Source: Turnera subulata (taxonomy: Eukaryota; Streptophyta; Magnoliopsida; Malpighiales; Passifloraceae). From it: DNA of 64,000 bases. A program made the position numbers and the translations under genes. Where the stretch lies: contig JAKUCV010003146.1 in the NCBI GenBank assembly GCA_028386065.3, positions 78,399 to 142,398 of the forward strand, in the 5' to 3' direction. The first letter of the stretch is position 1; each line of letters begins with the position of its first letter. The notes beneath the pieces were generated by a model that did not search any database, was not told the origin of the DNA, and saw only the letters and a list, made by a program, of their open reading frames with translations. Positions 23,434 through 35,120 of the stretch are shown one piece after another.

Positions 23434-26352
23434 TTTAATCAGGCTGATCTTAACCCCGACTTGCCTAGTTATGTTGTTTCTCTTTTGCAGGATTATATGG
23501 ACATTTTTCGGGAGGAATTACCGAGGGAGTTGCCGCCTTTAAGAGGCATTCAGCATCAATTTGATTTCATTCCTGGTGCTCAAATTCCTAACCGGCCAGC
23601 ATATAGGGCCAATCCAGAGGAGTCAAAGGAGATACAAACACAAGTCGAGGACTTGTTGTCTAAGGGGCTGATTCGTGAGAGCCTCTCTCCTTGTGTTGTA
23701 CCTGTAATTCTAGTGCCGAAAAAGGAGGGAACGTGGCGCATGTGTGTTGATTGTCGCGCCGTTAATAAAATAACGGTAAAGTATCGCCATCCTATTCCTA
23801 GGTTAGATGATATGCTTGATGAATTACATGGTGCATGCATATTTACTAAGATTGATCTCGTGAGTGGATATCATCAAATTCGCATGAAAATTGGAGATGA
23901 ATGGAAGACTGCATTTAAAACTAAGTATGGTTTGTATGAATGGTTGGTAATGCCTTTTGGGTTAACTAATGCACCTAGTACTTTTATGCGTTTAATTGAT
24001 CATGTCTTGCGCCATTTCATTGGAAAGTTTGTTGTTGTATACTTTGATGATATTCTGATCTATAGCAAGAATATTGATGAGCATATAGAGCATCTTAAGC
24101 TAGTGTTGGATGCACTTAGGGCTGAAAAGTTATTTCATAGCTTAAGAAGTGTACATTCTGCATAGATCATGTTGTCTTTCTTGGATATGTTGTTAGTGCT
24201 AACGGGATGGAAGTTGATCAAGAGAAGGTAAGCGCAATAAGGGAGTGGCCGACTCCAACTTCCTGTTAGTAATGTGCCCAAAATCCAATCATTGGATGAT
24301 CGTATGTAGTCATGTATATACATTAAGGTTGTTCCAATAAATATGTTTATGAGAAAAATGCTTGCACATATTTATAACCCTAGAATATATTTGATATATT
24401 CTTAAATGTCCCTAGTCGATTATTATCATGGATGGGTTGTAATAATAAATTAAGACTAGCGTATGTTGAGAATTATATGAGATATGAATTCTACATACAG
24501 ATACAAGTTAGAGAACTTGTGGACTGCACCGACCCACATAAGAACCCTACATGGAACGTTATATGATTGTCATTAGTGGTTCTTATACGTACTGTCCTTA
24601 GACCTGAGATCATCAAGGTTCCCAACATATGAGTCGTATACTTTGATATTATTCCTAGTCACTTGTAACTGAGTAGACGTAAGGGTAATCATTGGGTATA
24701 TGACGTAATGTGTAGTGGGTTTTGATCGATCAAGATGGGATTCGTCCAACCCATATAACAGGTATATTATCAGATGGGCCTCTTGATGGATTTGAACTGC
24801 TAAATGCGTGGCCACGCTCGGATTATGTGATATGGTGATATCATGAGTATCCGGTTTTACACAGTTAACTCGGGGATCAAGAAACTAAGATTAAACATAT
24901 ACGAGATTGACGTTTTCCATGTCTCGTGTTTAATCTTGATAATGGGACGAAAGGACAATGACATGTTTCCGAGGCATATTGAATCAGTACTGATCTTGTC
25001 GTTTGGGTAGCAATGATGGGTTGCTAGACGCCGTTCTTTGCTTATAATTGTAAAATGAGATTTTACGATTATTGCCAAACGTTACAAGTGCCTACAGGGT
25101 CACACACTTAGAACTGTTGATTCGAGCAGGTGGTTGAACCATGGTTGGACCGTGGTTCGACCAAGTGGGTGGACCATGGTTGGACTATGGTCAGACCGGG
25201 TCGTTTTGGGCTGATTTGGTTCAGTAATTATCAGAATTATTGAACCAGAATTAGTGCCATACGATGTGTATTCCTATATATGATGATATATATAATTAAT
25301 GCTTCGTGGAGCATTAAGTCATAGTGGAAACATAATCATGAAGGATAAGACATGATTATATTGGCCAATGACTTAATAAACTATGCATTTCAAGTGTGTA
25401 TAAATAGGGTGAAGGTTTGATCAGATTTTCAGACCAAGCAAGGCTTTACACACTCTTCACACTTGAGAAAAACACATCAAACACTTTCTAGTCTCTAGCT
25501 CTCGAAAATTTTGCAGCTAGCTCTGCAGTTCGGGAGTGCTCGGGTTAGTGATCGTGAGACGGTTACTAGCAGTCATCAACGGTTCGTGTGGATACCGTAG
25601 AAGAGCCGGATTTCTTGTCGGGTTCTTGCTGATTCTACACTACAGTTGGGTGAAAGACCTCAACGAAGCAAGGTACGAAAAATTGTTATTCGGTTTAGTT
25701 ACTTTCACTTGGATCCTCCATGTGTTTTCGGTTTTTCATTGCGCATTTTATTGCATATGAGTGTCATATTTGCATGTCCGAAAACTTACACTTCCATCTC
25801 CGAGGTAAGATCTTTTCATGGGCTTGCTAGTTTTTATAGGAGGTTTGTGAAAGAATTTAGTACTATTGCTGCTCCTTTAAACGAAATTGTTAAAAAGGAA
25901 GTTGGATTTAAATGGGGTGATGCACAGGCGCAGGCATTCGTGACTTTAAAGGAGAAATTATGTTATGCTCCTATTCTTAAATTTCCTGACTTTGATTCTA
26001 CTTTTGAGATTGAGTGCGATGCCTCTGGCATAGGTATAGGTGCTGTTCTTTTGCAGGAAAAGAAACCTATCGCTTCTTTCAATGAGAAGCTGAAGGGTGC
26101 TCAACTCAATTATTCCACTTTTGACAAGGAGCTTTATGCATTGGTGAGAGCACTGCAAACTTGGCAGCATTATTTACGACTCAAAGAATTCGTGATCCTC
26201 ACTGATCATGAGACTTTGAAGTATTTGAAGGGCCAAGGTAAGCTGAATAAACGGCATGCCAAGAGGCTGGAATTCATTGAGACATTCCCTTATGTGGTGC
26301 GCTACAAGCAAGGTAAGGATAATGTGATTGCTGACGCATTATCTAGGAGGTA
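23434..26352 (+). pseudogene. CRM element reverse transcriptase and RNase H, split by a solo LTR
   Basis: RT frame 23461-24165: FTKIDLVSGYHQ has the first catalytic Asp (residue 132), VMPFGLTNAPSTF follows, and YFDDILIYS the catalytic pair (residues 194-197). A frameshift lies near 24142. At 24264-25790 a Copia A solo LTR interrupts, and the frame resumes at 25796 with [17 protein letters not shown]. RNase H residues are visible in [23 protein letters not shown] and DALSRR. The region converted viral RNA to DNA and removed the RNA strand. Confidence 0.9.
24264..25790 (+). mobile_element. Solo LTR of Copia family A
   Basis: 1527 bp, starting TGTTAGTAATGTGCCC and ending AAAACTTACA. The 5-bp target duplication is CTTCC at 24259-24263 and 25791-25795. 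It aligns with the LTRs at 3665-5116 and 10499-12057, including the CCATGG-rich block. No internal sequence is present, so it is the product of LTR-LTR recombination. Confidence 0.92.
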
Positions 26353-29300
26353 TGCTCTAATCTCTTCTCTTAGTCCTAAATTGATTGGATTTGAGTATAT
26401 TATGGACTTGTATAAATCTGATCCTGACTTTGCTAATGTGTATGATGCATGTGAACATTCTGGCTTTCAAAAATTTTATAGAGATAATGGGTATCTATTT
26501 AGTGAGAAAAAACTTTGCATTCCTGCTTGTTCTATGCGTGAGCTTTTGGTTAGGGAATCTCATGATGGTGGCTTGATGGGTCACTTTGGCATTGCTAAAA
26601 CCCTTGACATTCTGCAGGAACACTTTTATTGGCCTAATATGAAGAAGAATGTTGAGAAGGTTTGTAATGGGTGTGTTACATGTCGACACGCCAAATCTAG
26701 GGTGCAACCTCATAGGTTGTACACTCCTTTACCTGTTCCTGATGTTCCTTGGACTGATTTATCTATGGAATTTGTGGTTGGATTACCTAGGACATAGAAA
26801 GGTTGTGATAGCATCTTTGTTGTTGTTGATAGGTTTAGTAAAATGGCTCATTTTATTGCTTGTCATAGAACTGATGATTCTTCACATGTCGCTGATTTGT
26901 TCTTTAGGGATGTAGTTCGTTTGCATGGCATTCCTAGGACAGTTGTTTCTGATAGGGATACTAAGTTCTTAAGTCACTTCTGGCGAGTTTTATGGAGTAA
27001 GTTTGTAATACCCGGTAAAAAAAAGAAAAATAGTAATATAAATATATATATTTTGGTTGATTAGTAATTCCAAACCCACATGCATTATACGTGGGTTAAA
27101 TACAATTTTTTTCCTTAAGCCCATATTATTAAATGCCCACATAAATCTTTTCAGTCCAAATGGTAATAATATAAATATATGTATGCATATAATGCTTTTC
27201 CTCTCACGTCGGTTGAAATATATTTTATATATATTGTGATTTGTCCCTAAAGCCCGAAACGTAGTGGCATATATACGACTTTTTCACAACACCTAAACCC
27301 TATTGGTTTTAATTATGTTGCTGCACCTGTCAAGAAAGAAACAAAAAAATATTTTGCTCTCACTTTCTGCCACAATCGTCTCTGGCCTCACTTTACTGCT
27401 CTTGGATTTTGTCCGGCAATGATATCGTTGAGTAAGTTTTATTTTACACAATCTTTTATATGCTTTGTGATTCATATTTAAATTTCTTGCCCTTGCTAAA
27501 CCAATTTCGATTAAGGCTTGAGATTTTAATCAAACAAAAATCTACCTCACTCTCTTTTAGGATGAGTAGTTAGAATAATCATGTGTATTTATCTTAGTTT
27601 GAATAACAAACTTCTTTTACAACTTTAGTTTCTGGCAGCCCTTGGATTTCCTTATTTACGTAAAGGTTTGGCTTTGAATTAGGGTTTCAAATTCTTATCC
27701 TATAAAATAGACACACATAGGAAACGGTTTCAATTGGTTTCATTAGAAAATTAGTTTTGTGGAATTTATTAAAAATCGCACAGTTGGACTGTTGTGCAGG
27801 AAATTACAGTTTTTTTGGGCTATTTAGAAAATTCATAATTAATTATTCCTAGATCCTGTGATAGTGAGTTTTATATGGTTGGAAAGCTTAGAATGTGTAA
27901 TTTAAGTTTGATGTTGATGATATTTTCGGATTCAGGATGATTTGGGAGTTATTAGGCAGAAACTAGCGACTGGTCGGTTATGTTGTTCATTCGGTAGTTT
28001 GTTAAGCATTCTTTGGACTTAGTGGTTGTGTTTTCCTTGTGAATTAGGTGCTGCAGGGATCCAGACTCAAGCCAAAACTTAAGTATTTGTGATTGGTAAT
28101 TTGAATTGGCTTTTGAGGTGGGTTATATTATTATTATACTTCCTATTTTATTAGTAATGCTATGTTTTAAAAATTATTTTCTCATATAAATTACTTTCAT
28201 ATTTATAACTACCTTTTGTCCAACACATTTAAACTATATTATTTTGACCAAAATTTTTGATAAGCTAATGTTTTACTCCACATTATTTTATATTAAAATC
28301 ATTATTACTATTACTTCAATTGTGTTTTTATTGATCAAGGATTTTGAGATTTCGAAGAATAGTCTATGTATCTCTAATTATACAATTCTCATTCTTCAAG
28401 TATCTGTTTTTGCCTACGAATAATATTTGCTCTATTTTGCCTGTATACACTATCTGCTTATTTAAATGAGAAATATCTTTGGATTTGATTCTTTTAATGA
28501 AATTACTTGAATTTGTTTTTGCTTTGAATTAAATGTCAGACGTCCCTATCTGGCAAGGGTGCTGTCAGATTTTGTGCACATTGATTGGTTTGTTGAGGTT
28601 TTTAACCTCTATCTGTTTGATGGGAATCTTTGATTTTCCTATGGATCTTTTTGTTCCTCCAGCCGACAGGGGGCCGTTGTCGGACATGCTCGACGGGGCG
28701 TGCTTTGCTTTTCTCTATTTCTTATCCGGTTCTGACATCTTAATTCGAAGCTTTCGATTATTTTGAGTATTTTGACTATTTGATAATTAAGTTCAAAGCT
28801 TCCGCTGATTTTGTGTACCTTTGATCATTTGACAAGTAAGCTTATTCTATTTTGATTATGAAGTATATATATGTTTTGACCTCTATGATTTTAAATTTGT
28901 TTTTTTTTTACCTTGTACTATGCCCACTGAGTTATGGAAGGACCCATCCCCATTTTAAAAATATTTTCAGGTGATTAGTAGGATTGAGACGTAGTTCGTG
29001 CTTGGCGAGTTGTCTTGGTATGCGTAGCAGACCTTTGGATTGTTAGAGCTCCACTGTTACTCTAGTTTTTGGGAATTTTCATGATTTGGATTATATTAAG
29101 GATTTTGATTGGTCTTTGAGTTTGAAATTTATGTTTATCATATGACTTGTTGGATTATTCGATTTATGGGAGTATTTTATTTTGGAGACTATATTTATAT
29201 TATTTGTCTGAGGCTTGTCTTGTCTTGGGTAGACATATGTTTCCTACTAGGACTAGACGCCGGTCATGGACCTAATTTTGGGTCGTGACAAAGCTAGGGA

Positions 29301-29914
29301 CCAAGTTGTTGTTTTCTACTGTCTGTCATCCTCAAACTGATGGTAAAACTGAAGTGATTAATAGAACTTTAGGGTCTTTATTGCGTGTTGTAGTGGCAAA
29401 AACTTGAAAACTTGGGAAGATTGTTTGCCATTGATTGAGTTTGCTTATAATAGGAGCATTCGTTCTTCTACAGGTTATTCTCCGTTTGAGATTGTGTATG
29501 GTTTTAATCCACTAACCCCTTTGGATTTGTTGCCTTTACCTTTGAAAGAGATTGTTAATGTCGATGGGCATCAAAGAGCTAAGTTGGTTAAGACTATTCA
29601 TGAGAAGGCTCGAAAGCACATTGAGGAGAACAACACTAAAGTGGCACAACGAGCTAATCGTGGATGCAAGGTTGTTAAGGAGATTGGGTTTGGATGCACT
29701 TTAGGAAGGAGAGGTTTCCTCATCACAGGAAGTCTAAGTTGGATCCGCGAGGGGATGGCCCATTTCAAGTGTTGGAGCACATCAATGACAATGCTTATAA
29801 GAAAGATCTACTTGGTGAGTATGCTGTGAGTGCTACATTCAATGTTGCTCATCTTTCTTCCTTTGACATTGCAGGTTTAGATTCGAGGGCGAATCCTTTT
29901 GAGGAGGGAGCGAA
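26353..29914 (+). pseudogene. CRM element integrase, split by a solo LTR
   Basis: The zinc domain is seen as [18 protein letters not shown] then [12 protein letters not shown] (about 26582-26698). The core has [14 protein letters not shown] (first Asp) and [12 protein letters not shown] (second Asp, about 26950). A TAG at about 26795 interrupts. A solo LTR at 27004-29290 splits the core, and the frame resumes at [21 protein letters not shown], which holds the catalytic Glu. Further frameshifts near 29395 and 29680 precede the C-terminal KERFPHHRKSKLDPRGDGPF module, which continues into the 3' LTR and ends at 30134. Confidence 0.88.
27004..29290 (+). mobile_element. Solo LTR of a Ty3/Gypsy element in the CRM integrase
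   Basis: 2287 bp from TGTAATACCCGG to GGGTCGTGACA. It is flanked by AAGTT (26999-27003) and AAGCT (29291-29295), an imperfect 5-bp target duplication. The integrase frame is continuous across it. No internal coding region or second LTR is visible. Its size and ends suggest a Tekay/Del-type Gypsy family. The short ORF at 28533-28766 matches nothing I recognise. Confidence 0.8.
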
Positions 29915-30827
29915 TGATGCAAACAAGCAAGCACCAAGTGGAGCTGATGATGGAGATGGCGCCATTAGCTTGCCTCAAGGTCCAATCACAAGAGCTAGGA
30001 CAAGGATGATCAAGAATCAACTCTTACAATATGTTCAATTCATAATGAATCAAGAGTTGCAAGAAGATGCCATGATCAAGCTTGGAGAGAAGCTGAAACT
30101 GAAGGCCATTAATTTGTTGTCAATTAAGGAGTAATTGACTCAAGAGCAAGCTAGGGCCCAGTCGACATCAGCCTAGCCATGTGGGGCCATGTCGACATAT
30201 CTGTTCTTTATTTATTTCATTGTTGCCGATTTATACAATTAAAACAATATAAATTTCGACAAGTCTTTTTTTTATGTTGGGTCAAGTCCATTAAATAATT
30301 GAGTTGATTAATTTTGGGCTTAAGTTATTTTGGGTTTTAATTGTAAAGGTTTTTAATTAGTGTCCAAGTTATGTGGGCTCAATTAAAAACCTAGTCTATT
30401 TAGGATTATGAAGTCGGCAACCCTAGGGAATAAATCAATTTCTGTTTGACCTAGGTTAGTTGTTAGTGGCCGACTTGGGGTTAGCTTAGTTTAGTACAAA
30501 TAGGACCTTATGCTTTATGATTTACACACATTGAGATTTGAGAATAAAAGTTTGAGGTTTTTATTACCTTGGTTATTTGCAAGTAGAATTGATTTCTTCT
30601 TGTTTATTTGAGGGATTGTGTTTACTTATCAAGTGATTGAATTGCTACTGGCTTTTACAAGATTCCTAGCTGTTATTACTCTATTGTTGCTTAACAACTT
30701 TGTTTTGTTTTGAGGTGATAGAGGTAATTGCTGAAACCCTAATTGGTTGAATTTGGTTGCTGATCTTGGAGACTTGGATTGATTAGGAGGTGCTATCTAG
30801 CTTTGATCTGGTAGTGTTGCCGTATCA
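29915..30827 (+). repeat. CRM element 3' LTR containing the polyprotein end
   Basis: 913 bp. The pol frame crosses from 29914 into the LTR and stops at 30132-30134, adding about 73 residues (DANKQAPSGADD to LLSIKE). The C-terminal part includes GPITRARTRM. The 5' LTR holds the same coding text. Confidence 0.92.
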
Positions 30828-30832
30828 AGAAG

Positions 30833-30943
30833 CGTTGTGAAAACTCGATGCATTGAGATTAGCCTTCTCTCTCCTTTAAATCATGCCTCCTTTTATTCTT
30901 CTATTTGCTTGAGGACAAGCAAAATCTTCAATTTGGGGTATTT
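30833..30943 (+). other. Element X 3' end and polypurine tract
   Basis: Resumes element X after the CRM insertion. It contains CTTGAGGACAAGC and the tract AATTTGGGGTATTT just before the LTR. The same text is seen in reverse at about 46759-46800 in the minus-strand copy. Confidence 0.75.
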
Positions 30944-33042
30944 TGATGCACACGAAATATGCATAGTTTTAGGCATGATTTTAGGCATGATCTGTGCTTA
31001 TTCTTTCATGATTATATGCCGCCTATGCATAATTTTGTCGTATTTCCTGTATTCCTACCCTTTACTGCATAATTAGTGATTTCAGGTGCACTTCAACCAA
31101 TTTGGGAAGATTTCGTTGAAGAATTTGAAGAAACAGCCTCTGCCACACATTGAGCCTGTTGCAGAACCCTTGAGGCTGTTCCTGAAGCTGTTGTTCTTTA
31201 CGAACCCAATTAAAATCCTAATTCCACCTACAAATCGTAAGATTTCCACTAAGGCTCATTGACCCCGATCGTTTCTAGGAAGTCTTCATGACACCTCATT
31301 ATCAGCAGCAGAGGCAGAAACCAACCACAAAAGAAGTCGAAGGAGGACTGCAAATAAACCTTGCACAGCCTCAGCCTGTGTGACGACAGCTTCATGCTGT
31401 GCGTCCAGCGAAACCCAAAAATTTTAGGAATAATATAAAATTGTGCTACTTGCACCATATGCTCCACTAACATAAACAAGCATTCTCCTGACGTTCCCAG
31501 AACACTTTCCAGGGAAAATGGAATAGGCACTTTCCACTTAGAGGGAATCTACCTTAAAGAACAATTATCCTCTGCAAAGGGTGCCTTGGAACTCACAATC
31601 CACCAATTAACTTGGTGCCCATCATGCCTATCCTGGCAAACACGCTGGAGGACAGACGATCCAACTTGCCCAAACACCCATGCTCTCCAGCAAGTGGGGA
31701 TGAGGAAGAGAAGGGAGCTGCATCTACAAGAAGGGTGAACACAAGAGAAGAAAGGCATCCTGGCATCGGGGAATCCAGAGATCAACCCAGAAAATGCAAA
31801 GAACTTGCAGAAGTTCTGGAACAGGGGCAGAACCCAGAAACACCATGGGTTTAAGGGGAAACACGATTCTGGACCCTTTGCTGGGCAGAAATCGTGTCGC
31901 CCCTAGCCCCTAAATTGACCCATCTGTTTTGTAATTCTGAGTATGAACTAAACAACCCCTTCTTAGGTTGAAGGGAGGTAAACATGTCTCTGGTTCTTAT
32001 GTAATAAATTGCTCAATTTTATGTTCTTAATCATATTTCATGTTTTAGTTATTGTGAGCTTGCTACGTGTCTGAGTTCTGATCAAACCATGCATGAATAC
32101 AGACAGCTAGGTGAAGGACCGAATGGAGAAACCATAGCCACTAGAATAACAACAACAAACACTTAGCCTTCTAGCTTGTGAAAGGGTTAGAAACTAATTG
32201 AGGAATTAGCCTCAACACCGATCTTAATCCCCTGATTTTGACCAATGCGAAAGCACATGGAAGATGAGAACCATGGGAGGCACCTGTGAGCAAAAGCAAA
32301 TGGGTGTAGTATAGGTTGAGAGCACATGCAATAACCAATCTTATAATTGACTCCCTTGCTGTCAACAACATCAGGCTGTGCCCAGCACAGACTCATTTTG
32401 TGACAGCATAGTCAAGAGATAACCCAACTCGTAATTTGATTCTTGATTGACTATTGGGTGGCATATCCTTAGTTTAGTAGCAGCCTGGTGAAGGACTGAA
32501 AGGAGAAGCCACGAGTGCTAGACCTACAATAGTCAGCCTTCACTCCTTAGACATTCGAAAGAAGATAGGGAGAGACTGTGGGTATTAGCACCAACATTAA
32601 ACTTCATCCTTAAGTGGACATTTACTCTAGTGACAGGGGGTAGATGGAAGCTTAGGGAACTATCAATAAGATCGAAAGCCGTTGATAGTACCTTAGGTTG
32701 GGAGCCCCGTCAAGACATCTCATTAGTCATAGCCTCACCCATAGGCTCAGCATGTGATGAGGCTGTCGAGCAATTTACACGCATAAGACAGAGCATGTGA
32801 ACCCCCGGATGCCTAAGAATTCACTATTCCTGATCTCTTCCTCGTTTAAATTATTGTTACATTTATTTTACTGCTCATTTTACTTCTTAATTATTATTCA
32901 CCCAAATCCATCTTTGTTTAATTGTTTTCAAGTCTAGTTTGTCCGAAATTGAAGGAAAACGGATTCAACCCAGTCCGTGTGGATACGACCTTGATAAAGT
33001 ACTACAACAACCCTGTGCACTTGCAGGATAGCACACGCATCA
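30944..33042 (+). repeat. Element X 3' LTR
   Basis: 2099 bp, TGATGCACACG...CACACGCATCA. It contains many ACAGCCTCAGCCTGTG-like words, for example near 31132-31190 and 31368-31400. It is followed by ACATCGCC of the next element. Its target duplication cannot be checked because the left end is lost. Confidence 0.88.
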
Positions 33043-33043
33043 C

Positions 33044-33214
33044 ATCGCCAATCTCAACAAGACCACCGGCGAATTACTCTCTCAAATGGATAAGTTGGTT
33101 GACATTGTTGATAAGTTAGGGAGCGTCATGTGCAGTAAGTTGGATAAACAAGAGAAGACGATTGCGCAACTTAGGAAGAAGCTAGAGAACATAGAGAACA
33201 AACTTGCCGAGTAG
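33044..33214 (+). pseudogene. C-terminal coiled-coil remnant of an ORF
   Basis: 56 codons open from the junction with the element X LTR to a TAG at 33212. The text (LLSQMDKLVDIVDKLG, LRKKLENIENKLAE) is heptad-like and charged, so a coiled coil is likely. The 5' part is cut off. It could be the tail of the PMD ORF whose frame is lost at 2603, with the SIRE/X nest between, or the tail of another retroelement ORF. Function unknown. Confidence 0.45.
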
Positions 33215-35120
33215 TTTCATGCATCGTCATTCTATGTGTTGTGTTTTTATTGCTTTATGTATTTACTTTTATAGGATGTAGTTAATGCTAGTTATCCACG
33301 TGGCAATTTAAATTTCATGTCAAATGTGTTTAATTTTGGTGTCATGTACACCTAGTGGCAATGCAATGTCGATTTCTCTATCTCTCTTATGGTTGATTCT
33401 TACTTTCTCTCTTACTTGGATTATCTTTTGTTATGTGCTATACATGTTTCATTCTAAGCTTGGGGAGAGTGCCTCTCCTATGTGCCTATCTTTTTATCAT
33501 TTGTTTCTTTTCTTTCTTGGCCAATGAGGACATTGTCTGATTTAAGTTTGAGGAGGAGGAACAAATTTCTTTGCAATTTGTTTATTTTTGTTTTGTTTAG
33601 TATCAATAAAGAGCATGTTTTTGACTTTAATATATTGAGTATGCATATTCTTGATTCTATATTACTTAGTAAAAGCAATTATTTTTGCAAAAATTGTTTT
33701 CAAAATCGTTTTTCAAATAAAAAAAATTTCAAAAAAAATCAACAAAAAAATAAAAAAAATTCGAACAAAACAAAAAGATTTTTTTTGTTTTTCAAATTGT
33801 TTTCAAACCCACCATTCTATGGTCAAGATGTTTTTGTTGATGGATAACCAAGAGAGTTGCTTTGAGTTTTTGTAATTTTTTTCTTTTAAATGCAAGAAGT
33901 TTGATTTTTGATTGATCTTGTGTTCATGAATAGTTGTGATGAATTCATGCAAGTTCTAGCATTCTTTGCCTAGCATTTTTTCGACACCCTATGCATTATT
34001 TTTTCAAATCTTTGACGTCAACATATATGTCCTAGAACAAGTTTTCAGAACTTTTCAAAGCGAACTTTTCTCATAAATGCTCAATAAAGGAGATGATTTA
34101 GGCATTCTCTGTTTAAACCAACAAGCCAATAAAAAGCCTACCCTTTATCATTTTCCCTTGTTTAACCCCTTTGAGCCTAAATCATGGTAGCTAATTTTTC
34201 TTTCATTACCCACGTTTACCCACCTTTAACCCTTTGAAGCCTTATAGCTACCATTCTTTTCTTTCATTATCCATACCCTATTTTTCAAAGTTCCTTGAGA
34301 GATTTTTTTTTTTTATGTTTTTATCAAGATTTTTTCTATGATAAGTGCAATTGTACCGTATCTTTTCACATCCAAGAAGATCTATGCATTGAAGATGTTT
34401 GCACTTTCAATCGTTTCAAGTATAATATGGATTGTCAAGCGCAGAAAAAAAAGAAAAAAGAAAGAAAATCGACAAAGTTAATTAAAAAAAAAGAAAAAAG
34501 TTTCAGAAAAATTCAAAAAAGAGATGGAAATTGCGCAATCACGGTTCCTGAAACAAGTTGAATTTCTTTTGACGATCATATGATGGATGTTATTTCAAGA
34601 CTTGCACTTTGAGAAATCTTTTCAATTTCTTGATAATGCATATTACATTCTTTTCTTAAGTGAATTTTTGAACTTTGATTTCCTATATACACCTTTTCTT
34701 TGATCAACCTTCACCCAAGACCCATTACAACCCTTTGTAAAGTCCTACTGATCTTTTTGAAAGTGTTTATTCATAATAGTGGAGTTAGGTTCTGGAATTT
34801 GCCTGTGGGACTAGTTCTTCAAATTTTCAAGACGTCAATTCATTCTTGCATGCATATGGGAAATCAATTTTTGCTAAGTGATTTGTGTGAAAAGCTTGTG
34901 CAGGTAAGTCTGACTACGGCATAGATGCTTTTTCATGAGATTTTCTTTCTTTCTTGGCATTTGGTCTTAAATATTTCTCATAAGCTCTTGGTGATTATCT
35001 TGGAAGTCTTGATATGAATTCTTTTTGACTGTGTGATTTGGTGGAGTTTTTCAAAACCCTCATTTGGTTTATTTTGTTTCATTTGCTTGAGGACAAGCAA
35101 AGTTTTAGTTTGAGGAGATT
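33215..35120 (+). other. 3' untranslated region of element Y
   Basis: AT-rich, no supported ORF. Purine tracts AGCTTGGGGAGAG (about 33458) and AGTTTGAGGAGGAGG (about 33546) look like internal polypurine tracts. A-rich stretches lie near 33720-33780 and 34440-34520. It ends with CTTGAGGACAAGC and TTTGAGGAGAT (35110-35120), the tract before the LTR. Confidence 0.6.

Larger units (their letters stand above)
19671..30827 (+). mobile_element. CRM-type Ty3/Gypsy chromovirus, nested and decayed
   Basis: LTRs lie at 19671-20604 and 29915-30827 (TGATGCAAAC...GCCGTATCA). The target duplication is AGAAG at 19666-19670 and 30828-30832, and element X sequence is continuous across it. The order is primer site, gag, protease, RT, RNase H, integrase. 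The protease reads DGGS, and the polyprotein runs about 220 bp into the 3' LTR, both features I associate with the CRM clade (centromeric retrotransposons). No classical chromodomain is visible. Two solo LTRs interrupt pol, and several stops and frameshifts are present. Confidence 0.88.

Noticed and set aside
28533..28766. 77-codon ORF in the long solo LTR
   Set aside because: No domain, no second copy to compare, and length compatible with chance.
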